64,000 nt of DNA from Hepsetus odoe. Taxonomy: Eukaryota > Chordata > Actinopteri > Characiformes > Hepsetidae. Under the pieces are notes generated by a model. The model saw only the letters and a list, made by a program, of their open reading frames with translations, was not told where the DNA came from and did no database searches. The stretch is taken from NCBI GenBank assembly GCA_017165825.1, contig CM029384.1, positions 8,931,062 to 8,995,061 of the forward strand, given 5' to 3'. Made by a program: the position numbers and the translations under genes. Below are positions 1 to 12,502 of the stretch, in pieces (the first letter of the stretch is position 1; the number at the start of each line of letters is the position of its first letter).

Positions 1-1555
1 AGCCTCTATTACCATCACAGTCAAACTAGAGGTCTGCAGTTTGCCAAACATCAGGACAGGGATGCAACCTCTCCCACTTAGATCCATTGATTGGGTAATT
101 TGCTTAGAATGTATAATTAAATCCCCCAAGGTTAACTCTTCCGTTGAGCTTGTTTATCTCCTCCATCACTCTGTGACATTTGTTAATCACTTGCACCATC
201 TCTCTGCTCCCTGCTGTACGTTGTCTTATAAAGCTGTAGCAGGAAGCTATTTTCCTGGATTAAAAAGAGCAAAACATTCAAACATATTACATCATATTTA
301 GGTAATGTCACATAAAAGCAGTGATACAATAACTTATATCAAGTAAAATCAGAGGCAAATCATGAGCTTGGGTATGGATATATTCTATGGAAATCTAGTG
401 GTATGTTAGGGCGATGCATGTTAACTTTTTTTTGGAGTGTATAAGATATTAGAACACATATTTTATGTTTTGTGATACATTTCTGCTGTGCATTTTTAAG
501 ATCCAAAAATCTGAGCCGCTATTTGCCAGAAAAACCCCTTGGTATGGCTGTTGTTTATTCACAGTCAATGATGCATCTAAGCCACCCCGAAGACCTGGAG
601 TGAAGTTTTCCCAAACTAAATGAGTGCAAATCAAAAAGTGATTGTTCAGTTCCACTGTCACTTCGTAATTGATTTGTCTGTAAATTTGACACATTAGGAG
701 TTCAATCCAGCACCAGAAGGTCTTACCCGTGGAAGAGGTTGCTAAGCTGTAACTACCTAGAAAACAGTGAGAAGAATATATTTTTATTGTACATAGTACA
801 ATACTTGCAGAGCTAAAAATAAATAAATAAATAAAACTGTTCAGTTGAATAAAAATGAACTAAAAATAACAGACATCCAAAATCATGTGGTCTACAAGGC
901 CCTAAGGGCTCCCTTCTCTGTGAAACAGAAAATCTATAGGATGCATCTAGCCAGTTACATTACCAATGGGTAGCCTTAACTGGCTTTTTAAATACCTTTA
1001 ACTATTAACCTCTATAAACTCCTCCCTGTTTTTTCTTCCTTCTCCAGAACCCCAGCTGCATTATGACAAAGAATTTGCCTGCACAATTAACCCTAACGTT
1101 GTCCTCACTCTCTCTGTCTTTATTCATCACTTAAAAACTATCCCATCAATAGGCACAAATATTTACATCTCTCAAAAGCCCCGATATTGCGGAATCATGA
1201 CGAGTGTGTTTTTTGCTACAGATCAGTGTGTTAGTCTGTGCTGCAGGCTGTGTTTCTCCAGTTCAGTGCAAATCTACATAGTCTGCCCCCTCCCTCCCAC
1301 TCCTTTCTTCATCTCTTCATCGTCACCTTCCCATCTCACACTCTCCGTATCAAACACCTGTCTTCCCTTCCAGTCAGCACTCTTTGCAGCTCCTGACCAC
1401 CCCCACCCCCACCCCAGCCTCCAGTGACACTGACAGAAGCTTTTAATAATTCATGCTGCTTTAAAATTCAAATGAGATATTTTTTTATTAACACACTAGA
1501 GGCACTGGAGAACACTCCCTTTCCTCCTCCCTTTCACAGGACTTCGCTCCAACCC

Positions 1556-1569
1556 GTTGCCATGGGAAC
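1556..1569. promoter_or_regulatory. RFX-type X-box-like palindrome
   Basis: The 14 bases GTTGCCATGGGAAC match the imperfect palindrome bound by RFX factors (GTTGCC, two bases, RGYAAC) at all but one position. There is no recognised promoter beside it. It could be a distal element or a chance match; a 13/14 match is notable but not proof of binding. Confidence 0.35.
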
Positions 1570-2385
1570 TAAAACATCTTAGAAATGCATGATGCAGTGG
1601 AGACAGTAAGTAAAAACAGGCAGTGAGAGAGACAGTAAGAGTGAGAGAAATGCAGGGAGAGTTAATAGTTAACAATCTTGCATCTTTTAACAATCTAAGA
1701 CATACACTTACACACATTCTCTTTCAGTGGAGATAAAGTGTGCATTTGTGTTTGTTACAAACATTAACGCTTGTAGTTGATTCTAATGAGGAAGAGTTTA
1801 TTCACAAAGCTCATTGAAACATTATCATTAGTCAGTCCAGGACTGAAAGAATATCAATACAGAGAGTTCTATCAAAGGCTTCTTCTTACATACTGTGTAA
1901 ATCACATACTGTTGGTTTAAAGCAATCCATTAAGGCATGCACAGGCAAGTCTGCACAAAGTCAGGATTATAGGAGCAACAGGGCAAATCACAAACAGTAA
2001 TTTCATTGAAAAAAATGAACTTCTGGCACTGGTGACTCACCCGACGTGAAATTATGAAAGGAAGGAAAGTCACATTCACTGAAGGAGAAGGACAGGAGGA
2101 AATGACAGAGTGCTTTTACAATGTTCATAAAAAAGATATAATACTATAGTGATGTAGAAATGAATGGACTAGGAGAATTAGGTGGAACCAAATGAAACCC
2201 AGAGATAATTACTCTGCTGGTGTCATGAAAGAATACATGGTTCCTCCTTCAGAATGTCACTGAGCAGCATGTGGATTTTGTAATAAAGTGTGTAAACATG
2301 CGAGATCAAAGGTCACACCTCAGAAATATACCAGCAAAACCAATGACAGCCAAACAAGTGACTGCAAATTTCAGAAGCAATGCTG

Positions 2386-2433
2386 TTTATATATGTATAT
2401 GTATATATAGGTGTATGTATATGTATATATATA

Positions 2434-2487
<54 letters not shown>
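2386..2487. repeat. (TA)n microsatellite
   Basis: Impure TATG/TATA tract that becomes a pure alternating TA run from about 2437 to 2487. It creates spurious Ile-Tyr open frames on both strands, which should be ignored. Confidence 0.95.
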
Positions 2488-2488
<1 letters not shown>

Positions 2489-4467
2489 TTGGAACTTGGA
2501 GGCATAATCCTAAAGCACATAACCATATAAATACATATAACAATAATTGTAGTTTCAGGATAGAACTGGAAAAAGCACTGTAGTGGTAACAGTCAAGAAT
2601 TTGCATTGCTAGAAGTCTTAATAATCAATCGAAGAGTAACGCAGAGGCAGAAAGTAGCAGTACAAATATATACATCACATATGTACATATTTATATACAT
2701 TAGGAGAGCTAGCAGTGCAGGCAGAGTAAATATTCTTAACCAGTAACAGCATTTCAAGAGAAAAGAAACCCAAGTTCTCACACTGCTGCTTTGAGTATGT
2801 TTTTAGACTGATGCAAATAAAAATATGCATGCTACTTGTTCTTTCTGTCCATGAAAAAAAAAATTGCTGCAGACTCATTGGAAAGTTGGGTTCAATGCTA
2901 ATCTCGGACTAGTACCTGGAAAAAGCTTTCTGGAATGAACTTAATATGGCAATTTCTGCCTGATATCAGAATTCTCCAACTTCCCTTTACAAATTTTTTA
3001 GACCTTTCTAGTTTAGAATAAGCGAGTACCAGGAAAAAGGATCCTTTTAAATTGTGTGCTAAATGCATGACTTGTCATCATCTGAATAGACTTGTCCTTT
3101 GTCAGTCTCAGTATAAGACCCATTTAATTTATTCTAGAAGACAAAGACAAAGCCAAGTCCAGAATCTTTGCTTTTGCATGCTTGGACTTAGAAGTGCTTA
3201 CAATAGCGCCCCCTAGTGGACAAAACATATTTTGTGCAACTTTAAGAATGAGCTGCATGCGGGCTCACTAATGACAGATGTCACTCACACTTCCACTGAC
3301 TAGGCCCAGGATGGAAGCCAGGATGCTTAACAATGCTGTAAACCTTGTAATATCTAGTCCTCCTTTCCAACATCCCATGTTAACAAAGTGCTACAAAACG
3401 AAGGTCTAGCCTTCTGAAAAAACTGAGTCTACAGTTTCACCAACAACCACCGCCTTTTTCTGCTTAATAGACCATCTTGCTGTAAACATAAACTGCAAAG
3501 GAGAAGGGAAGTCTACATAAGCTATCTTGACTGATATTTTCTAAAGATTTAAAAAAAATTTTTAAGCTCCAATAATAATTTTATTTTTATAAGAAGTAAA
3601 ATTTCCTGAATGAAACACATAATGGGACAGATATTAAGGAGGTGATCCTGTGAAAATGAAAATTGTGTTTCACACAGTATCAGTATAAACTAATCGGCTA
3701 CAACACAAACACACAAACATGCGTGCCAACACCTTCTGAGAGAAAAGCTGTCCTTCAGAGACTTGGCACAGATTCTGTTTTGTGCATCCAAACCGAAATG
3801 AGTCAGGTATCACTCTGCTGAGTGAGATGAATAGTGAAAGAAATTGTTTTAGCTGTGTGTCCTGATCTGGTATCTGATTGTGCAGAAAAATTAGTATAGA
3901 GTAAATATATATTTATGCTAAATAAATCAATAATAACAAAACACAGGAAGAGAAAAGCTAAAACATTTTAAAACACTCTTAATAGAAGATGCGTTTTTTT
4001 GGTGGCCAAGTGGGTGCAGGACGATGGATGGAGAGAGAGAAATAAACAGGGAGCAGGGAAATTTCACTAACCCCCTCCCCTATCACATACACAGACACAC
4101 GGTATACAAGACCAATCAGAATTCTTGTTCCCATCTTTCTCCACACCACTGCATTCTGTATTTCTCTAGAGTATTTTACCATCAGCAGTTTGCCACCTCC
4201 TGCTACCCCTCCCTCATCTCTCCATCTGCGTGAAACAAAGGACTGCAGCCCAGCTCAGCCCTGCTACCCCCACCTACTCAACACCGCCAAGTCCAGTGCG
4301 CTGTAGTCATTCTAGCATAGCCAATCAGCATCATCCCTGTGTATGTTCACCTGCATTTCTCTGTCTCTGTGTTTAACCTCAAACCAAACAATTTCTAAAT
4401 GAATCCATTGTGTTTTCACACAAATCTAGTCCGAGTAGTAAACAGGACAAAGACAAAGGCAGACATG

Positions 4468-4561
<94 letters not shown>
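4468..4561. repeat. (GATA)n microsatellite
   Basis: About 23 copies of the tetranucleotide GATA, with one interrupting GAAA unit near 4515. Such tracts are highly polymorphic in fish. Confidence 0.95.
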
Positions 4562-4563
<2 letters not shown>

Positions 4564-4741
4564 GTGAGCTGCATCAGGGAGGATTTAAACTGTTCTTGTT
4601 GTTTTGGCATTTTCGTGACGTATCCCATTATTCACAGGCCATGGATTTTTGGTAGCAACTGAAAAATTTTTTTTTGCTATCTTAACAAAAAGCTTCCATA
4701 AAAGTCATTTGTTTTCCTTTTATCTTTCTGTCTCATACACC

Positions 4742-4744
<3 letters not shown>

Positions 4745-4781
<37 letters not shown>
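4745..4781. repeat. (CA)n microsatellite
   Basis: Uninterrupted CA dinucleotide run of roughly 18 units. Confidence 0.95.
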
Positions 4782-4785
<4 letters not shown>

Positions 4786-5767
4786 ACCCCAAGTGACTTG
4801 AGATAGAAAATGAGATCATACTGTATCATACTAGAATCATCCTTGCTGCCATAATACCATTAAGAAATATTAGTCCTTTTCCTGGAAAAAAAAATCATGC
4901 ACATTCACATTCTGCTGGCTTCAGTCATTATACCTGCATCCAAAGGACTGGGGATGTCTAAGCTGTTGCTTTTGTTTTTATAGATGAAAAGGGGGATGTT
5001 CAGTCTCTGAGTCTTGAGGAAGAGTAGAAAAAAAAGCTCCATATGCTTCAGAAAGATCTGGAAATGCAGGATGGGAGAGGATGATGGTCATCATGGATTG
5101 GTTGGCTGGACAGAAATTCCTCCTCGGCCCTGATTGTCATGGCAACCCTCAGGACTTTAATATAACTGGAACAGATGAAAAGAGGTGTGTCAGATATAAC
5201 ACTAACGACAACTCAAGAAGAAAGGAAGGGAGGAACAGTAATTTACCACTAATTAAAATAATCTACACAATCAATAATCAATCAAACTCTGACCATCCAA
5301 ATAGCACCATGTTATTATTAATAAATGAGACCTATATCTTTTTCAGCACTGAGCTAATTATTATATATTAAATTTCACTATTCCATAATAAGAATACTAG
5401 ATTAATATCTGCAACATGGAAGGAAATAAGATTGACAATGTGAAAGTTGCTGATGAGGTGGGGGTGGGAGTGGGGGTGGTACACATGACATGTTTGATTT
5501 GCAATAAAAATGAATGTTGGATTTTATCTTATAATGGTATAATGTAAGTTGATTATAAAGCATTGAAATGCAAAATCAATGTAAAAATCTGATTAAACAT
5601 ACATCACAGCCTTGCAATTCACTTTCAAATATAACCTCATGATTTAATATATTATCATGTAATATGCACACGCACTATATTAGCATTGCTCTAAACCCCC
5701 AGATTGAGAAAAGCAAAATCTGCAGTGAACTCAGCCTGAATGTTTTGTGATGCACATTTCATTTAAT

Positions 5768-7387
5768 TTACTTTTTATCATCGGACAGTAAGTACTCACA
5801 TCCCCAGTTGATTATGATAGCCGTGGTAATAAGAAGAACTCCACCCACGATTGAAGCGATTGACAAGATCTTTGCGTTGCGGCCCGACGGCGTGTACATC
5901 ATTCCCCTGCTACCCAGACCTTGCGAGACTTTACCGAGGATAGCACAGAAAAAGAAACATTATTATTAGTAAAGATCAGGCAATAGGTTTAAGTTATTTT
6001 TAAAAAACCCTTTGAAATTGCTGAATTTTTTTTTTGATTTTTTTGTAAAATGCCAGAAACTGTCTAGATTTAAGATTTTTTCTTTTCTGTCCATCTCGTT
6101 ACAAAATTAAACAAAAATAAATCTAATAATATAATTTAAATGTAATTACATAATAAAAGAATGAAATAGTAAAATGATGAATTACATTTACATTTAATCT
6201 ACTTTTTGTTTCCACAGAACAATAACTCTGTGCAAAAAACCCTTTATTAAAACAGACTTTTATTCCATTGAAATAAAAAAAATTGTTTCTTCTTCTACTC
6301 TTATAAAGGTATAACTGACTAAAACAGACTGTTTGACAAAATGTCATCACTCTTTCAATGTGCTGCTACTAGTGTTTCAAGGTGTATGCGCCATGGGGCT
6401 GACCTAGGCAGCTAAAACAAATACATACCATAACTGAGAAGGTCAGGCCTACAATGTTGAGTGGCCAGACAGGACAGATGCAGGCAAGGATAGCCAGAAT
6501 AAGGTAATCATTGGGCTTGGGACTGTCTCCAGCCCCATCAGTGGCGGCGCTGGGCTGACGGGTGAGTGACGGGCGAGGCGACCCAGCGTAGCTCATTGAC
6601 CCAGAGCGGCTGCCAAGCCGAGCATGGCCATTAGCGTGAGCGTGACTCTGCTTAGCATGCTGCTGACGAGGGGGAGAGCAATGAGAAGAGGAAGGAGGAG
6701 AGGCGTCCATAGCAACAGGGCAGACTCCATTACCTGCTCAAAGAGAGAGAGAGAGAAAGAAAGAGAATGAGAAGGGTGGGGAGGAGAGAAAGGGAAAAAA
6801 ACAAAGAGGAATGTCAAATCCAGGATATGAAGAAAGATGGATGGAGTGATAAACCATAGGACAAGACAAAGAGAGAGGAAATGGGGGAAGGTGAATGAGT
6901 AAGTGCAAAAGAGTGAGAGGGAGAGAAAGAGATATTAAATCTTCTCCATGTGTCAAAGGTCATAGTCACACTCTCTAAAAAATATCACTTAGGGAAATTA
7001 AGAAAATGATGAGAAGTTCAGTTTCACATACACACACACACACACACAAATGCATATGAACTATAAATAAACATGCATGTACAGATAATTATTTTAAAAT
7101 AATTTTTTCTTTCTGAAAGTCTTTTTTCGTGTTTCCATATTTTCATCGATTACAGTCAGGTGTTCTTTGGGTGGGGTATGTGACTGGGCAGGATCTTCCG
7201 CAGCAGGAGTAGACTCTGAGATAGCTGGCAGATCATGCTCAGTCTTCCCTGGCTGAGAGGAGATGGGGGCATGGCCAGGCTCGCCATTTGGTAGTTGACT
7301 GGTCTCTTGCTCTGTCTGTTGCTGCTCTTCCTCCTCCCCAACACTCGGGGCAGTTGCAGTGACATTATCATTTGTGTTCAGAGCCAT
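5768..7387 (-). CDS. prrt2: PRRT2-like dispanin (proline-rich transmembrane protein 2), with an apparent frame break
   Basis: The coding exons I can join are 7387-7154 (start ATG at 7387, donor ACT|GTAATC), 6662-6429 (strong pyrimidine tract and CAG acceptor; donor ATG|GTATGT) and 5928-5800 (donor GTGAGT), all starting in phase 0. The exon containing the ATG begins at an acceptor near 7476. The N-terminal half is acidic, polar and low in complexity. The second exon ends in the dispanin membrane segment (DYLILAILACICPVWPLNIV), and the third carries the second hydrophobic helix (ILSIASIVGGVLLITTA) after a conserved GRNAK. Mammalian PRRT2 is a presynaptic SNARE and Na+ channel modulator of about 340 residues; this version would be only about 200. 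The third exon opens with SR, as in the family's SRN-type loop, but in phase 0 it soon reaches a stop; the GRNAK frame is offset by one base. If the 5800 donor is not used, the frame reads through to a stop at 5768. The adjacent mvp gene supports the name. TRARG1 is a close alternative family member. Confidence 0.72.
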
Positions 7388-7884
7388 GTTGAAATTGCAG
7401 AAGTTCAGAAATGTTGTTTGTTTTTAGTCTGAGAAAGGTCTTCTGATGAGCCTTTTGAGGTTGTGAGGTGTTCAGTCTGAAAAAAACTGTAAGAAAGAAT
7501 CAAAATCAATAATTTAATATCACCAGACTCTCATCCAGAACAAATTTAAACTGAATCGAGCTACAGATGTGAGACAATATGGAGTAAGGAGTCTTGCCCA
7601 AGGACTCTCACTGGTGTAGTCTAGTGTGCTTTATTAGTGTGCTTGCCTATAACATAAGATGTAAAATGTCTCTTAAAATAGACTACACAATCCCCTGATC
7701 ATAATATGTTTATGAACTTAATAATTGGATAAAATAGTTCATAGAAAGTGACACACTGTCAACTAAAACATACAAAATCATAATTTATTTAAAGAAGAAA
7801 TTTTTTATTCTTTTTTAACAGCTGGCTTTTACAATTTATGCCCAATGGATCTATGTTAAGGGTCCAAAATAACTTATATAATAA

Positions 7885-7889
7885 CACAC

Positions 7890-7965
<76 letters not shown>
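7885..7965. repeat. (CA)n(TA)n compound microsatellite
   Basis: A CA run of about 9 units, then ACATACATA, then an uninterrupted TA run of about 29 units to 7965. Confidence 0.95.
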
Positions 7966-7969
<4 letters not shown>

Positions 7970-9224
7970 GTCACAATATTCATGTGTCATATATTGTTAC
8001 ATTAACAAGTTTTAAGTTTTTTTTACATCACCTATAAAGTTACCCTTTCAGAGATACTGTGTTTCCATATGATACATTAGAACACATTTAGCTACTGCTG
8101 AGACAGCCAAGCTACTTCAGCCATTTCAGCAATCCCTAAATGTGACTTTAAAACCATGCTCTAGCAAGCTCACATCTGACTCCAGTGAAAAGGATCCAAC
8201 CATGCTTCTCTTGTTTACTGTTTGTCCTTTACCTAACCTGACACTATAGGCAGCCCTGCATATTTGCCAGTTATACAATATGCTGAGAAAAGAAATCTGT
8301 TCATAGATCAGTAGGGACAAACAGTCCTGACTGAGCAGAGAAGACAGCTGGCTGTGTCTTCCTCACAGTCTCTCCAGCCCACAGCATGCATATCTGAACA
8401 TCAGCAGACTGGAAGCATCAAAGACCCCCAAGCATTAGTCCCCAAATTGGGCTAAAAAGCCACCCAAGTGAAAAAGTGACCCCAGTTCATACAATCACAA
8501 CCAGGTATCTAATTTTGGCCCTTTTACTGCCTCAAAATATGTAGCACGAAAACAAGTATCTCAGTATCTAACTATGCACAGCAGTTGCATAACATATTCA
8601 TTGATGGGATACCCAAAATTTGGGTTACATTTTTCCGCACGAAAGCCTTTTATTTACCCTACCAGATGATGTAGTTACTATATGTCAAAAAAACAATGTG
8701 ACACATCCGTTATCTAATTTTGTGGCTCTGGGTGGGTTCATCCCTCAGAAAACACAATGCTTGCTGTACATTTAAGCATAATTTTCGTTTGATCATTATT
8801 TTCAATAAAGTAAATTCACTCTGTTACTTCCAAAACACTCTGAGCGTTATATGACAACTTCACCTCCCTGCCTTCATAAACACACAGGGTTAGAGGATAT
8901 GACACAAGGTGTGTCAACTAGAAGAGTAAAAAAGGGGTACAGATGTAGTGTCTGGGTAAAAGACTTAAGAATATCAATCAGTTCTCCATTCTGCTTGAGA
9001 AGATGACACACCCGTTTCCAAGACGACAACTGCTAGGTGAAATGCATAAAAGCCAAATAGATAAATCTAAACAGAATATATAGTTATATAAGCTATTTTA
9101 AGATATCTAAAGTAGTGTACAATATGACAATAACTACAAAATGCTTGCATCAGAATAATATTCTTATTCAATATTATTTTATAGAATGAACTAATGAACA
9201 TGTTCTATCCTGTTGTATGTTGCA

Positions 9225-9227
<3 letters not shown>

Positions 9228-9255
<28 letters not shown>

Positions 9256-9259
9256 AAAA

Positions 9260-9302
<43 letters not shown>

Positions 9303-9374
9303 CACGCACACACACATATTATATTATATTATATTATATTATATTATATTATATTATATTATATTATATTATAT
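9228..9374. repeat. Compound (GT)n-(CA)n-(TTATA)n repeat
   Basis: A GT run (9228-9248), GCGCGCG and a short spacer are followed by a CA run (9263-9316) and then about 11 copies of the pentamer TTATA (to 9374). GT followed closely by CA makes an inverted repeat that could extrude a hairpin. Confidence 0.95.
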
Positions 9375-9622
9375 ATAAGTATATCAACTTCTAGTTAATA
9401 TGTGAGCATGTGAGGCAGCTGCAACACCTTTCCATGCTCACCTGCTCTCCTCTCTGCAGGGGGCTGCCAGGCTGTGTTTAAGTGTGGTAAGAACGGGGGG
9501 CACAGAAGAAATAAAGAAGCGTGACACACCCACCAGTCCACACGCTGTCCTGAGCAGCATGCTGCATTAAAGCAGCACTAATGAAGCATCAAGCAGGTTT
9601 ACCAGCCCAAATCTGCACCTAC

Positions 9623-9817
9623 CTCTTATTCTAGCGCGACAGCACACTGGCCATCCCACAGTGTCCTCTCATGCTGGAGAAATGCGACCGGCTGAATAAA
9701 GTCCACAGAGGCTGAGAATGGATTAGGGTAAAAAGCAGCGTAGATGCTGTTTTTTTTTAAAAGCAGGCTGGAAAAGCCACTGCATTTGTTCCACTGCGCC
9801 TCTCCGTCTGCCTCAGT

Positions 9818-9851
<34 letters not shown>

Positions 9852-9890
9852 CTGGGGAGGGGGGTCGTGAGCATGGAAGGAGGGAGTGTG
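9623..9890 (-). other. Probable non-coding first exon and promoter area of the prrt2-like gene
   Basis: On the minus strand a strong donor (AAGAG|GTAGGT, exon end at 9623) closes a stretch with more CpG than its surroundings, reaching to about 10.1 kb. It lies 2.1 kb upstream of the acceptor at 7476 that precedes the prrt2 ATG. This fits a 5' UTR exon, but the start site is a guess and no transcript evidence is available. The area also contains a GT/GA microsatellite. Confidence 0.35.
9815..9850. repeat. (GT)n(GA)n microsatellite
   Basis: About 13 GT units followed by four GA units, inside the putative non-coding exon of the prrt2-like gene. Confidence 0.9.
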
Positions 9891-10153
9891 TAGGGTGTGC
9901 TGGCTAATTTCGCTCGAGGAGATGCGCCGAGACTTTCTCGCCTTTTCCTGCTGATTAAGCTCCGATCACTCCGTCAGATTGTCACCTTTAAAATGTATTT
10001 TTCCTCACACTTCACTCCAGCCACACGTCCTTTGCGAGCCCAACGTCCCGCTAGTGTTCGGGTTTGGGACGTTTTTTTGCCCGCAGGTTTGCTGGGTGTG
10101 TAAAGCCTGGGAACCAGCAAAGGCTCTTTATTATTCAGAGCAGCCACCACACT

Positions 10154-10184
10154 GCTCAGCTCAGCTCAGCTCAGCTCAGCTCAG
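10154..10184. repeat. (CTCAG)n pentanucleotide tandem repeat
   Basis: Six CTCAG units in a row near the presumed prrt2 promoter. Each unit boundary creates an AGCT palindrome. Confidence 0.9.
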
Positions 10185-10827
10185 TCCAGCTGTGACCCAT
10201 ATTCCGCACGATGTGGGCTATTACCCGGTGTAAACTCTTACATGCAAAGCAAAAGAGAACTGAAAAGGCCTTAATTACTCCCTCCATCATAGCAGAGCCT
10301 TTCTCCTGTGTGGCTTACTGGGAAGTGTGAAGAAGGCATTTAGGAGTCTTGGTGCAGATCCTTCAGTCTGGAGTTCTCATCTGAAACTCCAGGCCTTGTG
10401 AAACTGCAGTGAGAGGAGACCTTCTGGGTCATTCTTCGAAGGAAGGAGAGGTTCTTCTTCAAATTTCCTAATGGGGCAGGGGCACATCCTTTTAAAAGAC
10501 TGAACATTTAAGTGGTAGTTTGGTGAAAAAATCTAAAATCTCCTTGAACAAAATACAGTAAGCATGTCTGGTGTGGGAGGTTGGCTTCTTTACCTTCAGA
10601 TCTACTTGACTACATTATCCTTTACTTAGTCTAGTGGATAGGCTGTTTCATTATTTAGAGGCCACATAAAAATAGACAAAGTTGCAGACAGAATTGAGGC
10701 TTTTAGAAGTTTTGGGCTGCTGCTGTTTTTAGCACCACAACTCAAATGTCACTGGACAGCAAAGCGGATGAATTAACTAAGCCCACTTCTCAAATACAAT
10801 TGAGTTTGTTTTTAAGCACAAAAACTG

Positions 10828-10988
10828 AGGTACCCTTAAGCAAGGTCACTGCTCCCTGGGCACTTTCATAGCTGCCCCCTGCTGCACGCTGTGTATTTGT
10901 GTGCATGGCTTAAATGCAGAAGTCCAATTTCGTTTTGGTTTGTGTACTGTGTTCTCACAATGACAAAAATGGTCTCTTTCACTTTAAA
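10828..10988 (+). mobile_element. tRNA-derived SINE, 5' truncated
   Basis: Carries the body of a SINE family found repeatedly in this window: a GGTACCCTTGAGCAAGG-like block, a CTGCTCCC block, a TGCTGCACG block, an AAATGCAGA block, and the end in CACAATGACAA followed by TCACTTT. The tRNA-like head is missing. Confidence 0.7.
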
Positions 10989-11222
10989 GTTCACTTTAAA
11001 AATGTTCATGATGTTTGGCGAGAACAAACTTCCCACCTGAGTCTCAGGTCCAGTCTCCTGAACAATGAAATCTGTTAAATGCATGGGATATGTTTGTCTA
11101 ACACAAATTTCACATTTTTACTGCTACACACAGTAGTTTCTTGTTTTTTGTATTGTCTAGTAGTGACTATGTCTCATGATGGACAGATTTATTAAATAGA
11201 AAACCAGTTTGGTAGTTATATA

Positions 11223-11475
11223 AGTGAAATTGACCATTCTTGTCATTGGGAGCCAAAGCACAGCACAGTGAAACACAACGAAATTACACCTCTGTAATTT
11301 AACCCATACACTCACACACGTGCAGCAGGGGGCATTTGCTATTGAAAGCTGCCAGGGAGTAGTCATGGGGACAGTACCTTACTCAAGGGTACCTCAGGGC
11401 AACCTACTGGCCTGGGATTTGAACCCACAATCTTCCGATCCTGAGGCCTAGTCCCTAACCACTAGACCACTTTTG
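11223..11475 (-). mobile_element. tRNA-derived SINE, near full length
   Basis: Minus-strand copy with the tRNA-like head at 11475-11400. It has an A-box-like GTGGTCTAGTGGTTAGGGA and a B-box-like GGGTTCAAATCC, followed by the same body blocks as the other copies. It directly abuts the terminal repeat of the Tc1-like element at 11478 and may have replaced that element's outermost bases. Confidence 0.8.
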
Positions 11476-11477
11476 AA

Positions 11478-12502
11478 GGAACAATTAAAGGAACACTTTG
11501 AAAACACATCAGACCTCAACTGAAAAAAAATTCATGCTGGATATCCATACTGATATGGAATAGGTGCTGTGTTAGGAACAAAAGGATGCCACATCATTTG
11601 ATGAAATTAAAAATGATCAATCTACAGAGGGCTTAATTCTAAATCACCAAGAAATTTAAACTGAAAAACTGAGGAGGCAGGCTAGTCCAATCTGCTGAAA
11701 TGTCATTCCAGTAAATCAAAATGGTACTCAGTAGTTTGTATGGCCCCCACATGCTTGTATGCATGCCTGACAACGCCCTGGGGTATCTCCTGCTCTCATC
11801 TGTGAAAAGCTAAGGGTGCCAGTGCCAGACTTGCCAATTCTGGCGCTCTCTGGCAAATGCTAGTTGAGCTCCGTGGTGCCGGGCAGTGAGCTCAGGACCC
11901 ACTAGAGGACATCAGGCCCTCAGGTCACCCACATGAATGCTGTTTCTAATGGTTTGGTCAGAGACAATCACGCCAATTGCCGGCTGGTGGTCACTTTGTA
12001 GGGTTCTGGCAGTGCTCAACCTGTTCCTCCTTGCACAAAGGAGCAGATACCAGTCCTGCTGATGGGTTAAGGACTTCAGACGGCCCTGTCCAGCTCTTCT
12101 AGAGTAACTGCCCGTCTCCTGGAATCTCCCCCATGCTCTTGAGACTGTGGTGGGAGACACAGCAAAACTTCTGGCAATGGTATGTATTGATGTACCATCC
12201 TGGTGGAGTTGGGCTGCATGTGCAACCTCTGTAGGGTCCAGGTATCACCTCACGCTACCAGCAGTGACATTGACCCTAGTCAAATGCAAAACTACTGAAA
12301 AGCAGTTAAAAAAGAAGAGGAGGGAAAAAATGCCTGTGGCCTCCATGTCTGTTGCTCCTTTAGTTCACCTGTTAATTTAATTAACACCAATACAGCAGAC
12401 ACTGATTAACAACTTAACTGACCAGATCAATATCTCAGAGGTTTAACTGACTTGATACTATACTCTGATTATAAAGTGTTCCTTAAATTTTTTTGAGCAT
12501 TG
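11478..12502 (-). mobile_element. Tc1-like DNA transposon remnant
   Basis: Terminal inverted repeats are visible: TTAAAGGAACACTTTGAAAA near 11485 and, on the other strand, a run of A then TTTAAGGAACACTTTATAA ending in CAATGCTCAAAA at about 12502. In between on the minus strand, 12160-11912 encodes the N-terminal helix-turn-helix of a Tc1 transposase (SPTTVSRAWGRFQETGSYSR, then the RRAGQGR AT-hook-like motif). Further on is a degraded piece of catalytic domain (LTARHHGAQLAFARERQNW, FTDESR around 11770-11850). Most of the DDE domain is deleted, so the copy is dead. Confidence 0.88.

Larger units (their letters stand above)
1..5767. other. Intergenic / 3' flank of the prrt2-like gene, no gene seen
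   Basis: No open frame here looks like a conserved protein, and no RNA gene was recognised. Because the prrt2-like gene runs leftward into this stretch, its 3' UTR and possibly a short last coding exon should lie here; I could not identify that exon. The rest is AT-rich single-copy sequence with the microsatellites listed separately and one near-consensus RFX-type palindrome at 1556-1569. Confidence 0.6.

Noticed and set aside
2271..2606. Open frames rich in Ile-Tyr on both strands
   Set aside because: They are translations of the (TA)n microsatellite, as are those at 7789-7983 and 9194-9394.
6593..6956. Leu/Ser/Phe-rich open frames on the minus strand overlapping prrt2
   Set aside because: Out of frame with the prrt2 exon at 6429-6662 and made of its pyrimidine-rich upstream intron; the 6593-6817 frame is what results from using the wrong acceptor.
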